Shown here piece by piece: positions 34,517 through 42,832 of a stretch of 64,000 bases of DNA; positions within the stretch are counted from its first letter, which is position 1; each line of letters begins with the position of its first letter. The position numbers and the translations under genes were made by a program. The stretch is from Leifsonia sp052114085 (GTDB lineage Bacteria > Actinomycetota > Actinomycetes > Actinomycetales > Microbacteriaceae). Below the pieces are notes generated by a model, which saw only the letters and a list, made by a program, of their open reading frames with translations, was not told where the DNA came from and ran no database searches. The DNA lies in contig NZ_JBFREB010000001.1 of assembly GCF_052114085.1 (NCBI RefSeq), positions 1,488,001 through 1,552,000 of the forward strand, written 5' to 3'.

Positions 34517-35383
34517 TCAGGCGTCCCTGCGCTGTAGCAGGACTGCGCCGACGACGAAGGACACGGCCGCCCAGACGAGGACCGTCACGACGTTCGCCCA
34601 CGGCTCGAGCGTGCCGTTGGCGAGTCCCGACATCCCCGAACCCGCGTTGCTGATCAGGTAGTGCTCGGCGTCGGCCACCCACTGCGTCTGGGTCCGGCCA
34701 CTCACCACGCTGGCGATGATCGGCAGCACCAGGAGCACCCCGAGGGCACCGGCGACGCCGCCCGCCGTCGACTTCAGGATGGCGCCGACTCCGAGCGCGA
34801 ATACGGCCACGAGAGCGAGGTAGGTGGCAGCGCCGAGTACCGCCCACAGGGTGTCGGACGAGTACAGATCGCCCGTGTAGCCCTTTGCGGTCAGGATGGG
34901 CACCGCCACCCCCCACGACGCCGCCGAGCTGACGAGGCCCGCGATGAACGCGACCACGAAGAGGACGAGGGCCTTGGCCGCGAACACCGGGAACCGGCGC
35001 GGCACCGCGGTGAACGAGGAGCGGATCATCCCGGTCGAGAACTCGCCGCTCATCACCAGCACGCCAAGCACCGCGATCACGAGCGATGCGAACGTTAGCC
35101 CCGCGGTTGCGGCAGTCGACGCGAAGTGCGCCGCCTGAGCCTCCACCGCAACTCGCTGGGCCGCGGAGACGCGGTCGACGAAAGTCGTCTTGTCCGGGAT
35201 GACGAACGCGACGAGCGAGGCGATGCCCACCACGAGCACGACCACACTGATGAGCGTCCAGAACGTGGAACGCAGCGTGCGGAGTTTGATCCACTCGGAA
35301 CGGACGACCCGCGGGAAGCTGAGTCGGCCGAGCGAGGTGTGCGGGTGGGTGGCACCCGGGGTGGATGCGGTGGCGGTGCTCAT
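34517..35383 (-). CDS. ABC-2 type transporter permease
   Basis: The 288-residue permease has six hydrophobic segments and the LVMSGEFSTGMIRSSFTAVPRR motif typical of bacterial ABC-2 permeases of the bacitracin/lantibiotic type. It has a conserved RSEWIKLRTLRSTFW start. It overlaps the ATPase gene by ATGA and forms the membrane half of an exporter. Confidence 0.92.
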   Translation of the reverse strand: MSTATASTPGATHPHTSLGRLSFPRVVRSEWIKLRTLRSTFWTLISVVVLVVGIASLVAFVIPDKTTFVDRVSAAQRVAVEAQAAHFASTAATAGLTFASLVIAVLGVLVMSGEFSTGMIRSSFTAVPRRFPVFAAKALVLFVVAFIAGLVSSAASWGVAVPILTAKGYTGDLYSSDTLWAVLGAATYLALVAVFALGVGAILKSTAGGVAGALGVLLVLPIIASVVSGRTQTQWVADAEHYLISNAGSGMSGLANGTLEPWANVVTVLVWAAVSFVVGAVLLQRRDA

Positions 35384-36291
35384 CGGCTGACCTCCGTGCG
35401 GTACTCGACGTCGTCCTGGGTGAGTTCGAGGTACGCCTCTTCGAGGGAGGCGCTGATCGGCGTGAGCTCGTGCAGCACGATCCCGTCGCGGGCGGCGGCC
35501 TCGCCGATCTGTGGTGCGGTCAGCCCGGTGATCTCGAGCAGCTCGGCCTCGACGCCCGTGACGGCGACGTCGGCACCGGCCACGGCCCGGGCGAGCTGCT
35601 CGGGCTGAGGGGTGCGGACACGCACGGCGTGCCGGGTCGCTCCGGCGAGGATGCGGTCCACGGGCGCGTCGGCCAGCACGCGGCCGCGGCCCAGTACGAC
35701 GATGTGGTCGGCGGTCTGTGCCATCTCGCTCATCAGGTGCGACGACAGGAAGACCGTGCGGCCCTGCCCGGCGAGGTGGCGCGCGAACTGGCGCACCCAG
35801 AGCACGCCCTCGGGGTCGAGACCGTTGACCGGCTCGTCGAGGATGAGGGTCGCTGGATCGCCGAGCATGGCGGCGGCGATCCCGAGGCGCTGCCCCATCC
35901 CGAGCGAGAAGCCGCCGACGCGCTTGCTGGCGACCGACTCCAGGCCGGTCATGCCGATGACCTCGTGGACGCGGGCCTTCGGGATGCCGTGGGTCGCCGC
36001 GAGCGAGAGCAGGTGCGCATAGGCGGTGCGCCCGGTGTGGATGGCCTTGGCGTCGAGCAGGGCACCCACCTCGGTGAGAGGGGAGCGGAACTCCGCGTAG
36101 CGCTTCCCGTTGATGAGAGCGCTGCCGCTGGTCGGGCGGTCGAGGCCCATGATCATCCGCATGGTCGTGGACTTGCCTGCGCCGTTGGGGCCCAGAAAGC
36201 CGGTGACCTTGCCCGGCTGGATGGTCACGGTGATGTCGTCGACGGCGGTTTTCGCGCCGAACCGTTTCGTGAGGTGATCGAGTTGGATCAT
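35380..36291 (-). CDS. ABC transporter ATP-binding protein (BcrA/DrrA type)
   Basis: The 303-residue ATPase has Walker A GPNGAGKST (about 36-44), Q-loop region, signature FSLGMGQRL and Walker B LILDEPVNGLDPEG. Its C-terminal 75 residues are the extension usual in DrrA/BcrA-like subunits. It is the first gene of the operon ATPase–permease–kinase–regulator; TAGTCT lies 7 nt before its start. The substrate is unknown, with drug or peptide export most likely. Confidence 0.93.
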   Translation of the reverse strand: MIQLDHLTKRFGAKTAVDDITVTIQPGKVTGFLGPNGAGKSTTMRMIMGLDRPTSGSALINGKRYAEFRSPLTEVGALLDAKAIHTGRTAYAHLLSLAATHGIPKARVHEVIGMTGLESVASKRVGGFSLGMGQRLGIAAAMLGDPATLILDEPVNGLDPEGVLWVRQFARHLAGQGRTVFLSSHLMSEMAQTADHIVVLGRGRVLADAPVDRILAGATRHAVRVRTPQPEQLARAVAGADVAVTGVEAELLEITGLTAPQIGEAAARDGIVLHELTPISASLEEAYLELTQDDVEYRTEVSR

Positions 36292-36298
36292 GACTCCG

Positions 36299-36304
36299 AG
36301 ACTA
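36299..36304 (-). promoter_or_regulatory. -10 element TAGTCT of the ABC–two-component operon
   Basis: On the minus strand TAGTCT ends 7 nt before the ATG at 36291, making a whole four-gene operon mRNA leaderless. Confidence 0.5.
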
Positions 36305-36370
36305 GGGGCGCGAAGTCGGCGGCAACATCCACCCGCGGTACTACGGCGAGGCGGACGGCCGGAAACGACG

Positions 36371-36416
36371 AACCTCCGCTCCCGCGGAATCGGCGGGATC
36401 CCGGGGAGCGGAGGTT
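36371..36416 (-). terminator. hairpin after pepN
   Basis: AACCTCCGCTCCC (36371-36383) pairs with GGGGAGCGGAGGTT (36403-36416), leaving a GC-rich loop that can itself pair partly. It lies 27 nt after the pepN stop and fits a terminator for that gene. Confidence 0.7.
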
Positions 36417-36442
36417 GTCAGTGCCGCTCGACGCGGCCGTAT

Positions 36443-38989
36443 TCAGGCCAGCGCGTCGCGCTTCTGCGCGGCGAGCGCGCGCTCGACTCCGGCCAGGTTC
36501 TCGACGACCATGCGGCGCAGCGCGGCCGGCTCCGCGTTGGCGTCGAGCCATGCCCGCGTCGCGTCCCGCAGCTCCTCGTTGGCGAGCGGAGCCGGGTACA
36601 TGCCCTCGACCAGGTACTCGGCGATCTTGTAGGTGCGCGAGGTCCAGACGCCCTGCAAGGCCGCGAAGTACGGCTCGACGAACTGGGCCAGCACGCTCTT
36701 GTCCTTCGCGCGCTGGAACCCGATCCCCGTGTACCGGACGATCGTGTTCGGCAGGTTGTCCGAGCCGAACACCGAATCCCACGCCGCCTGCTTGCCCTCG
36801 AGCGTCGGGATGCTGGCGCGTGCCTGGGCGGCGAACTGGCCGCCGTTCGCGGTGTTGTCCGCGGCGAGGGCCGCGTCGATCTCGGCGGTCCCGGCCGCCC
36901 CTCCCGCGACGAGAGCGACCAGCAGCTCCCAGGAGAGGTCGGTGTCGATCGTCAGGCCGTCGAGCGTGATGGAGCCGTCGCGGAGGCCCGCGATCACTGA
37001 CAGCTGCTCGTCGGTCGAGGCGAGCGCGGCGAAGAACTTCACGAACTGGAACTGCGCGTCGCTTCCCGCCTCGGCCCCCTTCGCCAGCTCCCACAGCGCG
37101 TCGGCGGCATCCTGCGCCGTCTCCGCCTGCCGCTCGGGCGCGACGTAGGCCGTCGCCGCGAGGACCAGCTGGTTGAGGGTCGTCCGGATCGTGGTCGACT
37201 CGGTCTCCGACGCGATGTTGCCGAGCACCAGGCGCACGTAGTCGCCAGCGCCGGTCTCGGCGTCGCGGGTCGCATCCCACACCGCGCCCCAGACCAGGGA
37301 CCGCGCGAGCGGGCTCTCGATGTCGGAGAGGTGCTCGATCGCGACCTTCAGCGACTCCTCGTCGAGGCGGATCTTCGCGTAGGCGAGGTCGTCGTCGTTG
37401 ATCAGGATGAGGTCGGGGCGACGAGTGCCGACAAGGTCGGTGACCTCGGTCCGCTCGCCGTCCACATCCAGCTCGATGCGCTGATCGCGCACGAGTTTGC
37501 CTTCCTGGAGGCTGTAGAGGCCGATCGCCAGCCGGTGCGGACGGATGGTCGGGTAGTCGGCCGCTGCCGACTGCATCACGGCGAACGACGTGATGGTGCC
37601 GTCGGCATCCACCTCGAGCTCCGGGCGCAGCGTGTTGACGCCCGCGGTCTCCAGCCACTTCTTCGACCAGTCGGTCAGGTCGCGGCCGCTGGTCGCCTCC
37701 AGCTCGACCAGGAGGTCCTTGAGCTCGGTGTTCCCGTGCGCGTGCTTCTTGAAGTACTGCGCGACACCGGCGAGGAAGTCGTCCTGCCCGACCCAGGCCA
37801 CCAGCTGCTTGAGCACCGATGCGCCCTTCGCATAGGTGATGCCGTCGAAGTTGACCTGCACGTCCTCCAGGTCGTTGATCGTGGCGACGATGGGGTGCGT
37901 CGACGGCAGCTGGTCCTGGCGGTAGGCCCAGCTCTTCTCCATCGCGGCGAAGGTCGTCCAGGCCTCGGTCCACTCGGTGGCTTCGGCGGTGGCGAGCGTG
38001 GAGGCGTACTCGGCGAACGACTCGTTCAGCCAGAGGTCGTTCCACCACTTCATCGTCACGAGGTCGCCGAACCACATGTGGGCGAGCTCGTGCAGGATCG
38101 TGACGACCCGGCGCTCCTTGATCGCGTCGGTCACTTTGGAACGGAAGACGTACGTCTCGGTGAAGGTGACAGCGCCGGCGTTCTCCATCGCGCCCGCGTT
38201 GAACTCCGGTACGAACAGCTGGTCGTACTTCTCGAACGGGTACGCGTAGTCGAAGCGCTCCTCGTAGAACGCGAAGCCCTCGCGGGTCTTGTCGAAGATG
38301 TAGTCCGCGTCGAGGTACTCGGCGAGGCTCTTGCGCGTGTAGACGCCGAGCGGGATGGTGCGGCCGTCGCGGCTGGTGAGCTCGCTGTGGACCGACTCGT
38401 ACGGCCCTGCGACGAGCGCGGTGATGTAGGAGGAGATGACGGGAGTCGCCGGGAACGCCCACACCTTCTTGCCGTCGCCGGCGTCCTGCGGCTCGGGCGT
38501 GGGGGAGTTGCTGACGACCGCCCAGTGCTCGGGAGCCGTGACCGTGAACGTGAACTCGGCCTTGAGGTCCGGCTGCTCGAAGACGGCGAACATGCGGCGC
38601 GAGTCCGGAACCTCGAACTGGCTGTACAGATAGACCTCACCGTCGACCGGGTCGACGAACCGGTGCAGGCCCTCACCGGTGTTGGTGTAGATCGCGTCGG
38701 CGTCGACGGTCAGCTCGTTCTCGTCCTTCAGCCCATCGAGCTGGATGCGCACCCCGTCGCTCACGGTGGCCGGGTCGAGCTCGACCCCGTTGAGCGTGAC
38801 CGAGTGGACCGTGCGCGTGATGGCATCGATGAACGTGGACGCGCCCGCCTGAGCGGAGAAGCGCACGGTCGTCGTGCTGCGGAACGTCTCCGGCCCCGTC
38901 GTCAGGTCGAGCGTGACGTCGTAGCTGTGGGTGCGGACGAGCGACGCGCGCTCCTGCGCTTCGATGCGGGTGAGGTTTTCTCCGGGCAA
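36443..38989 (-). CDS. pepN: aminopeptidase N (M1 family)
   Basis: The 848-residue zinc enzyme removes N-terminal amino acids from peptides in the cytoplasm. GAMEN (266-270) and the zinc motif HELAH (300-304) with the third ligand E323 in LNESFAEY are all intact. A long helical C-terminal domain follows, as usual for the actinobacterial Lys/Leu aminopeptidase. The start is a TTG at 38989, selected because AAGGAG lies 7 nt upstream. A TAAGGT hexamer at 39038-39043 is a likely –10. Confidence 0.96.
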   Translation of the reverse strand: MPGENLTRIEAQERASLVRTHSYDVTLDLTTGPETFRSTTTVRFSAQAGASTFIDAITRTVHSVTLNGVELDPATVSDGVRIQLDGLKDENELTVDADAIYTNTGEGLHRFVDPVDGEVYLYSQFEVPDSRRMFAVFEQPDLKAEFTFTVTAPEHWAVVSNSPTPEPQDAGDGKKVWAFPATPVISSYITALVAGPYESVHSELTSRDGRTIPLGVYTRKSLAEYLDADYIFDKTREGFAFYEERFDYAYPFEKYDQLFVPEFNAGAMENAGAVTFTETYVFRSKVTDAIKERRVVTILHELAHMWFGDLVTMKWWNDLWLNESFAEYASTLATAEATEWTEAWTTFAAMEKSWAYRQDQLPSTHPIVATINDLEDVQVNFDGITYAKGASVLKQLVAWVGQDDFLAGVAQYFKKHAHGNTELKDLLVELEATSGRDLTDWSKKWLETAGVNTLRPELEVDADGTITSFAVMQSAAADYPTIRPHRLAIGLYSLQEGKLVRDQRIELDVDGERTEVTDLVGTRRPDLILINDDDLAYAKIRLDEESLKVAIEHLSDIESPLARSLVWGAVWDATRDAETGAGDYVRLVLGNIASETESTTIRTTLNQLVLAATAYVAPERQAETAQDAADALWELAKGAEAGSDAQFQFVKFFAALASTDEQLSVIAGLRDGSITLDGLTIDTDLSWELLVALVAGGAAGTAEIDAALAADNTANGGQFAAQARASIPTLEGKQAAWDSVFGSDNLPNTIVRYTGIGFQRAKDKSVLAQFVEPYFAALQGVWTSRTYKIAEYLVEGMYPAPLANEELRDATRAWLDANAEPAALRRMVVENLAGVERALAAQKRDALA

Positions 38990-39076
38990 CGCTGACTCCT
39001 TCGCGGATCTGGGGTGTGGATCGTGTCCACCGGACCCACCTTAGCCACCGCCGCAGGCGCGGTCAGTGGTCGTCCC

Positions 39077-39082
39077 TAAACT
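39077..39082 (+). promoter_or_regulatory. -10 element TAAACT of rpiB
   Basis: TAAACT ends 6 nt before the ATG at 39089 and rules against the upstream GTG at 39083, which would lie in front of the mRNA start. Confidence 0.55.
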
Positions 39083-39088
39083 GTGGAT

Positions 39089-39577
39089 ATGCGCATCCAC
39101 ATCGCCACCGATCACGCCGGCCTCGACTTCAGCACGCACCTGCAGGAGCACCTGGCGGCCGCCGGTCACGAGGTGATCGACCACGGGCCGACGGAGTACG
39201 ACCCCATCGACGACTACCCGGCGTTCTGCATCAACGCGGCCGCCGCCGTGGTGCGCGATCAGCAGGCGGGCGTCGAGGCGCTCGGGATCGTCTTCGGCGG
39301 GTCCGGCAACGGCGAGCAGATCGCCGCGAACAAGGTGCGTGGCGTGCGGGCGGCACTCGTCTGGAGCACCTCGACGGCGCTCCTCGCCCGGCAGCACAAC
39401 GACGCGAACGTGATCGCGATCGGCGCCCGTCAGCACACGGTCGAGGAGGCCACCGGATTCATCGACGCCTTCATCGCCGAGCCGTTCTCGTTCGAGGAGA
39501 GGCACGTGCGACGCATCGCCCAGCTGGCAGAGTACGAGGCCACGGGCGACATCGCGGGTAAGAACGTGGACCGCTGA
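39089..39577 (+). CDS. rpiB: ribose-5-phosphate isomerase B
   Basis: RpiB interconverts ribose 5-phosphate and ribulose 5-phosphate in the pentose phosphate pathway. The 162-residue protein has ATDHAGL (7-13), the GSGNGEQIAANK phosphate-binding loop (71-82) and DANVIAIGARQHT. The catalytic Cys of the E. coli enzyme is absent and a Glu (E76) takes its place, as in the mycobacterial enzyme. The stop overlaps the next start by 1 nt, giving an operon with the glycosylase. Confidence 0.95.
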   Translation: MRIHIATDHAGLDFSTHLQEHLAAAGHEVIDHGPTEYDPIDDYPAFCINAAAAVVRDQQAGVEALGIVFGGSGNGEQIAANKVRGVRAALVWSTSTALLARQHNDANVIAIGARQHTVEEATGFIDAFIAEPFSFEERHVRRIAQLAEYEATGDIAGKNVDR

Positions 39578-40563
39578 TGCCCGAGGGTCACTCCGTCCAC
39601 CGCATCGCGAAGCAGTTCGCAGTCAACTTCGTCGGCCATCGGGTGGCCGTCTCCTCGCCGCAAGGCCGGTTCGCGTCAGACGCGACCCGCATCGACGGGC
39701 ACGTCATGACCGACGCCAAAGCGGTCGGCAAGCAGATGTTCCTCGAGTTCGACAACGGGCTCTGGTTGCGCGTCCACCTGGGGCTGTACGGTGCGTGGGA
39801 TTTCGCGGGAGAAATCAGTATCGATCCGACCATCGCGAGTGCGAACGGGCGGATGGGGCAGACCAACCAGCGGGGGACCGAGCTCGACCCGATCCTCGAC
39901 GCTGAAGGCGAGAACTCCCTCCACTCGATCGGCGCACCCCGCCGCACCCGCTTGCGCATGGCCGAGTCCGAGAAGGTCGGTGACGAGATCACGACCTTTC
40001 CGCCCGACCCGATCGGCCAGGTCCGGGTGCGGCTGCTGACGGACACGGCGGTCGCCGACCTGCGTGGCCCGACGGCCTGCGAGGTGCTCGACCCGGCCCA
40101 GGTGGATGCGGTGATCGCGAAGCTGGGGCCCGATCCCCAGGTCGACGACAGCCAGGAGGCGGAGGACCGCTTCGTCTCGATCGTGAAGCGGAAGCCCACC
40201 TCGATCGCCCTCCTACTCATGGACCAGAGCGTCGTCAGCGGGATCGGCAACGTCTATCGCGCCGAACTTCTCTTCCGGGCTCGGCAGAACCCGCACACGC
40301 CCGGCAAGAAGGTCGCCGAAGACACGGTCCGCGCGCTCTGGCGCGACTGGGTGCACCTGCTGCGCATCGGTGTCGAGACCGGACAGATGATGACGATGGA
40401 CGACCTCGACGACGACTCGTTTCGCCGCGCGATGGCCAGCCGTGACGACCGCCACTGGGTCTACAAGCGCGAGGGTCTGCCGTGCCGGGTCTGCGGCACG
40501 AACATCGTCATGGAGGAGCTGGGCGGCCGCAAGCTGTACTGGTGCCCGGTGGATCAGGCCTAG
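39577..40563 (+). CDS. Fpg/Nei family DNA glycosylase with altered zinc finger
   Basis: The 328-residue base-excision repair enzyme has the catalytic N-terminus PEGHS (P2, E3), the H2TH region SVVSGIGNVYRAELLF, and a C-terminal zinc finger. It removes oxidised bases and cuts the strand. The zinc finger runs C303-x2-C306-x16-C323-x2-D326, so the fourth cysteine is Asp. It is most like the mycobacterial Nei2 group and is longer than Fpg. It is translationally coupled to rpiB. Confidence 0.93.
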   Translation: MPEGHSVHRIAKQFAVNFVGHRVAVSSPQGRFASDATRIDGHVMTDAKAVGKQMFLEFDNGLWLRVHLGLYGAWDFAGEISIDPTIASANGRMGQTNQRGTELDPILDAEGENSLHSIGAPRRTRLRMAESEKVGDEITTFPPDPIGQVRVRLLTDTAVADLRGPTACEVLDPAQVDAVIAKLGPDPQVDDSQEAEDRFVSIVKRKPTSIALLLMDQSVVSGIGNVYRAELLFRARQNPHTPGKKVAEDTVRALWRDWVHLLRIGVETGQMMTMDDLDDDSFRRAMASRDDRHWVYKREGLPCRVCGTNIVMEELGGRKLYWCPVDQA

Positions 40564-40572
40564 GAGGAACCC

Positions 40573-41211
40573 GTGCGACAGAATCCCAGCTTCACCCTCG
40601 GCGACCCCGACGAGCTCAAACGACTCGTTCGCGAGAACCCGTGGGCGACCTTCGTCAGCTCCGCGTCGACCGGGCTGGTCGCATCCCACTACCCCGTGAT
40701 CCTCGATGAGACGCGGGAGGAGCTGAGCCTCCTGGCCCACGTCGGCCGCCCGGACGAGCAGCTGCACGAGCTGGGGGAGCACGAGCTCCTCATCGTGGTG
40801 CAGGGCCCGCACGGCTACATCTCGTCGGGGTGGTACGACGAGAACCCCGCGGTGCCGACGTGGAACTTCGTCACCGCGCACTTCTCCGGTATTCCGGAGA
40901 TTCTGAGCGACGAAGAGAACCTCGAGGTGCTCGCGCGGCTGGTCGACCACTTCGAGGACCCGCTGCCGTCGCCTCGCCGCATGCGCGGAACGCTTCAGGA
41001 TGCGCGGTACGCCGAGCGGATCGCCTCCGGAACGGTCGGCCTGCGGCTGACGCCGACGCGGGTGGTCGCGAAGCAGAAGATGAGCCAGAACCGTCCCGAC
41101 CACATCGTCGACGCGATCATGTCCGAGCTCGACGGCGACGGCCCCTACGCGAGCCCCGGCCTGCTCCGCGAGATGCAGCTGGTCCACGACCGGCGCCGCG
41201 CCGCCCGATGA
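40573..41211 (+). CDS. FMN-binding PaiB-type protein
   Basis: The 212-residue protein belongs to the PaiB family with a split-barrel FMN-binding fold. It has PWATFVSS, SHYPVIL, LLAHVGRPDEQ, YISSGWY and VPTWNF(V)TAHF motifs and a C-terminal KMSQNRP. In Bacillus PaiB is a negative regulator of sporulation and proteases, but most homologues are probably FMN-dependent oxidoreductases or flavin-binding proteins. The GTG at 40573 follows TAGGAGGAA, the strongest ribosome-binding site of this operon. Confidence 0.9.
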   Translation: MRQNPSFTLGDPDELKRLVRENPWATFVSSASTGLVASHYPVILDETREELSLLAHVGRPDEQLHELGEHELLIVVQGPHGYISSGWYDENPAVPTWNFVTAHFSGIPEILSDEENLEVLARLVDHFEDPLPSPRRMRGTLQDARYAERIASGTVGLRLTPTRVVAKQKMSQNRPDHIVDAIMSELDGDGPYASPGLLREMQLVHDRRRAAR

Positions 41212-41224
41212 CGGTCGTCGTCCG

Positions 41225-42670
41225 ATGACGCTGGTCCTCGCCGGAGTGCGGCTTCCCGGCCGTGACGCGCCGGTGGATGTGGTGCTCGATGGCGCCCGGA
41301 TCGCGGCGGTTTCGCCCGCGGGGCACACCGCGGTCGGCGGCGGCGAGCGCATCCCGCTCGAGGGTCGCTGGCTGATCCCGGGTCTCTGGGACCACCACGT
41401 GCACTTCACGCAGTGGGCGCAGACGGCGCGTCGCCTCGACGTGTCCCGTGCCGCTTCCGCCGCCGACGCCGCTGAGCTCGTCGCCCGGCGCGCCGCAGCC
41501 GAACCGGGTGACGACCTCATCGTCGGCTTCGGCTTCCACGACGCGCTCTGGCCCGACCTCCCGACCCGCGAGCTGCTGGATGCGGCGGCCGCCCGTCCCG
41601 TGGTGCTGATCGCGGGTGACCTGCACTGCTCGTGGCTCAACACTGCAGCGGCCCAGCGGTTCGCGCCGGACTCGACGGACGCGGTGCTGCGCGAAGACGC
41701 CAGCTTCGCCGTGACCAGCCTGCTCGCCGCCGCGGACGACGCGACGCTCGACCGCTGGGCGGACGACGCCGCGCGTGCCGCAGCGGCGCGCGGGGTCGTC
41801 GGCATCGTCGACCTCGAGTACGGGTGGAACCTGGACGTCTGGACGCGGCGCATGGCCGCGGGTGCGGACAGCCTCCGTGTCGAGTTCGGAATCTACGGCG
41901 ACCATCTGTCGCGCGCCGCAGACCTCGGACTGCGTACCGGCGACTCGATACCAGGAACAGCGGGCCTCCTCACCGTCGGCCCGTTCAAGGTCATCTCGGA
42001 CGGCTCCCTCAACACCCGGACCGCTCTGTGCTCCCACGCCTACCCCGACGGCGGCCACGGAGTCGCGAACCTCACGCCGGCCGAACTGGTGGAGCGGATG
42101 CGGTTCGCCGTCTCACACGGTCTGGAGCCCGCGGTCCACGCCATCGGCGACGAGGCGAACCGTCGCGCGCTCGACGCCTTCGAGCAGGTCGGCGCCGGCG
42201 GCCGCATCGAGCACGCGCAGCTGATCGCCGAGTCCGACATCCCCCGCTTCGGCCGCCTCGGGGTGACCGCCAGTGTGCAACCCGAGCACGCGATGGACGA
42301 TCGGGACGTGGCCGACCGGCTGTGGGAAGGGCGTACCGACCTCGCCTTCCCGCTCGCCGCGCTGCACGCGTCCGGCGCCCGGCTCGCCTTCGGCTCCGAC
42401 GCGCCGGTCGCGCCACTCGACCCGTGGGCGGCGATCGCGTCGGCCGTCGGCCGCACCCGCGACGGCCGCGAGCCGTGGCATCCTGAGCAGTCGGTCTCCG
42501 CCGAGGTGGCGCTGAGGGCATCCGTTCGCTCCGCGGTCGCGCCGGGGCAGCCGGCCGACCTCGTCGTGGTCGATCGCGACCCCTTCGCGTGCGCGCCCGA
42601 CGACCTGCGCACGATCCCCGTCGCGGCAACCCTCCTCGCCGGCCGCTTCACCCACGACGCCCTCCACTGA
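41225..42670 (+). CDS. amidohydrolase (YtcJ/exoenzyme-like)
   Basis: The 481-residue protein is a metal-dependent amidohydrolase of the YtcJ-like group. It has GLWDHHVHF (HxH at 58-60) after a beta-rich start, the KVISDGSLNTRTA segment (near 258) which supplies a Lys and a catalytic pocket, HAIGDEANRRALDAF (about 306-320) and a late FGSDAPV with the catalytic Asp (about 397). The substrate is unknown; homologues have N-substituted or imide-type bonds as substrates. It follows paiB by 13 nt and ends the four-gene run. Confidence 0.88.
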   Translation: MTLVLAGVRLPGRDAPVDVVLDGARIAAVSPAGHTAVGGGERIPLEGRWLIPGLWDHHVHFTQWAQTARRLDVSRAASAADAAELVARRAAAEPGDDLIVGFGFHDALWPDLPTRELLDAAAARPVVLIAGDLHCSWLNTAAAQRFAPDSTDAVLREDASFAVTSLLAAADDATLDRWADDAARAAAARGVVGIVDLEYGWNLDVWTRRMAAGADSLRVEFGIYGDHLSRAADLGLRTGDSIPGTAGLLTVGPFKVISDGSLNTRTALCSHAYPDGGHGVANLTPAELVERMRFAVSHGLEPAVHAIGDEANRRALDAFEQVGAGGRIEHAQLIAESDIPRFGRLGVTASVQPEHAMDDRDVADRLWEGRTDLAFPLAALHASGARLAFGSDAPVAPLDPWAAIASAVGRTRDGREPWHPEQSVSAEVALRASVRSAVAPGQPADLVVVDRDPFACAPDDLRTIPVAATLLAGRFTHDALH

Positions 42671-42686
42671 CGTCCCTGCGGCGCGG

Positions 42687-42815
42687 ATTCGTCACGAATG
42701 TCCGCTTTGGCCGGCGTATTTCGGACATTCGTCACGAATTTCCGCTTTGGCTGCATCGCAACATTCGTCACGAATGTCCGCTTTGGCCGCCGTATTCGGG
42801 ACATTCGTCACGAAT
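42687..42815. repeat. tandem pair of hairpin repeats in a convergent intergenic region
   Basis: The 13-mer ATTCGTCACGAAT occurs at 42687, 42727, 42763 and 42803. The first two flank CTTTGGCCGGCG and the last two flank CTTTGGCCGCCG, giving two hairpins (42687-42739 with 18-bp arms and one mismatch; 42763-42815 with 17-bp arms and one mismatch) 76 bp apart. TCCGCTTTGG occurs three times. Between them is a half-copy. The block lies between an amidohydrolase gene and a hydrolase gene on opposite strands. Confidence 0.85.
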
Positions 42816-42832
42816 GTGGGCGGGGGCTCTGC

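Noticed and set aside
42687..42815. CRISPR-like array: four 13-nt repeats with spacing 36-40 nt
   Set aside because: The repeats are palindromic and pair into two hairpins, the sequences between them are themselves similar (TCCGCTTTGG in three), and there are no cas genes. It is a tandem hairpin repeat.
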